This document shows positions 11,429 to 11,922 of a stretch of DNA of 11,922 bases, piece by piece. The notes under the pieces were generated by a model, which worked only from the letters and a program-made list of their open reading frames with translations, was not told the DNA's origin and did not search any database. A program made the position numbers and the translations under genes. Each line of letters starts with the position of its first letter. The stretch's first letter is position 1. Origin of the DNA: Thermoflexales bacterium (GTDB lineage: Bacteria > Chloroflexota > Anaerolineae > B4-G1 > SLSP01); the NCBI GenBank assembly GCA_007130345.1, contig SLSP01000265.1:1-11922 (forward strand), given 5' to 3'.

Positions 11429-11922
11429 TCAAAGTGTTTCCAGCAACCGCTGCCCCACCACGTACTCATCGCCCGCGCCCATCAGCAGGATCACGTCGCC
11501 GGGCTGCGCCTCGCCGGCCAGCAGCGCCGTCGCGTGCTCCAGATCGGTGGTCGCCGCCACGGAAGCGTGCGCGAGCCGTTCCGCCAGCACCTCCGCCGTC
11601 CACGCCGGGTCGGGCGTCTCACGGGCCGCGTAGATGGGCAACACGACGACGTGATCGGCGTCCGCGAAGGCCGTGAGGAATTCGGCTTCTAGCGCCTGGA
11701 TGCGGCTGTAGGTGTGCGGTTCCCACGCGGCGATCACGCGCCGCCCCGGATAGCGCTGCCGCGCCGCCGCCAGCACCGCCTGGATTTGCGCGGGGTGGTG
11801 TGCGTAGTCGTCGATGACGGTCACGCCGCCGACCTCGCCGAGCACCTCGAAGCGCCGCCCTGTACCCTCGAAGCGCTCTAACGCGCCCTTCGCCACATCC
11901 CACGGAATCTCCAACTGCGTCG
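11429..11922 (-). CDS. murC: UDP-N-acetylmuramate--L-alanine ligase MurC, C-terminal part
   Basis: The C-terminal 163 or so residues of MurC; the 5' part lies outside the window and the frame is open to the edge (reading TQLEIPWD at the boundary). RRFEVLGEVGGVTVIDDYAH is the start of the C-terminal Mur ligase domain, with the MurC-typical DDYAHHP motif. AAWEPHTYSRIQALEAEF and VVVLPIYAARETP follow, the latter also typical of MurC. The end, ILLMGAGDEYVVGQRLLETL, matches the usual MGAGD motif. It adds L-Ala to UDP-MurNAc in the cytosol, one step after MurB. The stop is 71 nt before the 53-residue ORF. Confidence 0.96.
   Translation of the reverse strand, partial: TQLEIPWDVAKGALERFEGTGRRFEVLGEVGGVTVIDDYAHHPAQIQAVLAAARQRYPGRRVIAAWEPHTYSRIQALEAEFLTAFADADHVVVLPIYAARETPDPAWTAEVLAERLAHASVAATTDLEHATALLAGEAQPGDVILLMGAGDEYVVGQRLLETL

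Overview
This window is almost entirely minus-strand and reads, in transcription order from right to left, as part of a bacterial division and cell-wall (dcw) cluster followed by membrane genes and a transposon-scarred end. The order is murC (5' end missing) - a 53-residue basic ORF - murB - rpn-family nuclease gene - duplicated C-terminal piece of that gene - ddl - ftsQ - ftsA - ftsZ - terminator - DUF1622 membrane protein - multi-pass membrane protein - membrane-anchored methyltransferase - ABC-2 permease - truncated orphan gene - MITE-like element - transposase (3' end missing). The base composition is GC-rich, and Shine-Dalgarno sites are strong (AGGAGG type). The gene order, the DUF1622 neighbour and the style of the Rpn and transposase proteins suggest a Chloroflexota-like bacterium. 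This is inference; no rRNA or other phylogenetic marker is present.

Right part (about 4.5-11.9 kb): MurC and MurB act on UDP-sugar precursors, Ddl makes D-Ala-D-Ala, and FtsQ, FtsA and FtsZ build the septal machine. Spacings are short throughout (0-45 nt), so co-transcription is likely. A tandem-hairpin terminator with a T-rich tail follows ftsZ. A promoter candidate embedded in repeated ACGTTTGA-type motifs lies between murC and the 53-residue ORF.

The most interesting part is 8.9-10.3 kb, inside the dcw cluster. A full-length Rpn-type PD-(D/E)XK nuclease (349 aa) overlaps the murB stop by 8 nt. It carries an internal ATG with its own strong Shine-Dalgarno site just before a C-terminal region of 4-residue repeats. 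This is the layout described for Rpn gene-within-gene toxin-antitoxin systems, where RpnL is the toxin and the separately translated RpnS the antitoxin. The whole C-terminal segment has also been duplicated in tandem as a free-standing 90-aa ORF with fewer repeats. This would be a second, unlinked antitoxin copy sitting directly before ddl.

Left part (1-4.4 kb): a small DUF1622 protein, an unrecognised membrane protein with a near-leaderless promoter candidate, a methyltransferase with an N-terminal membrane anchor and a C-terminal zinc ribbon, and an ABC-2 permease with no ATPase in view. Beyond these lies a gene cut short exactly at the inverted repeat of a 120-bp MITE-like element, next to an ISAzo13-like transposase gene.
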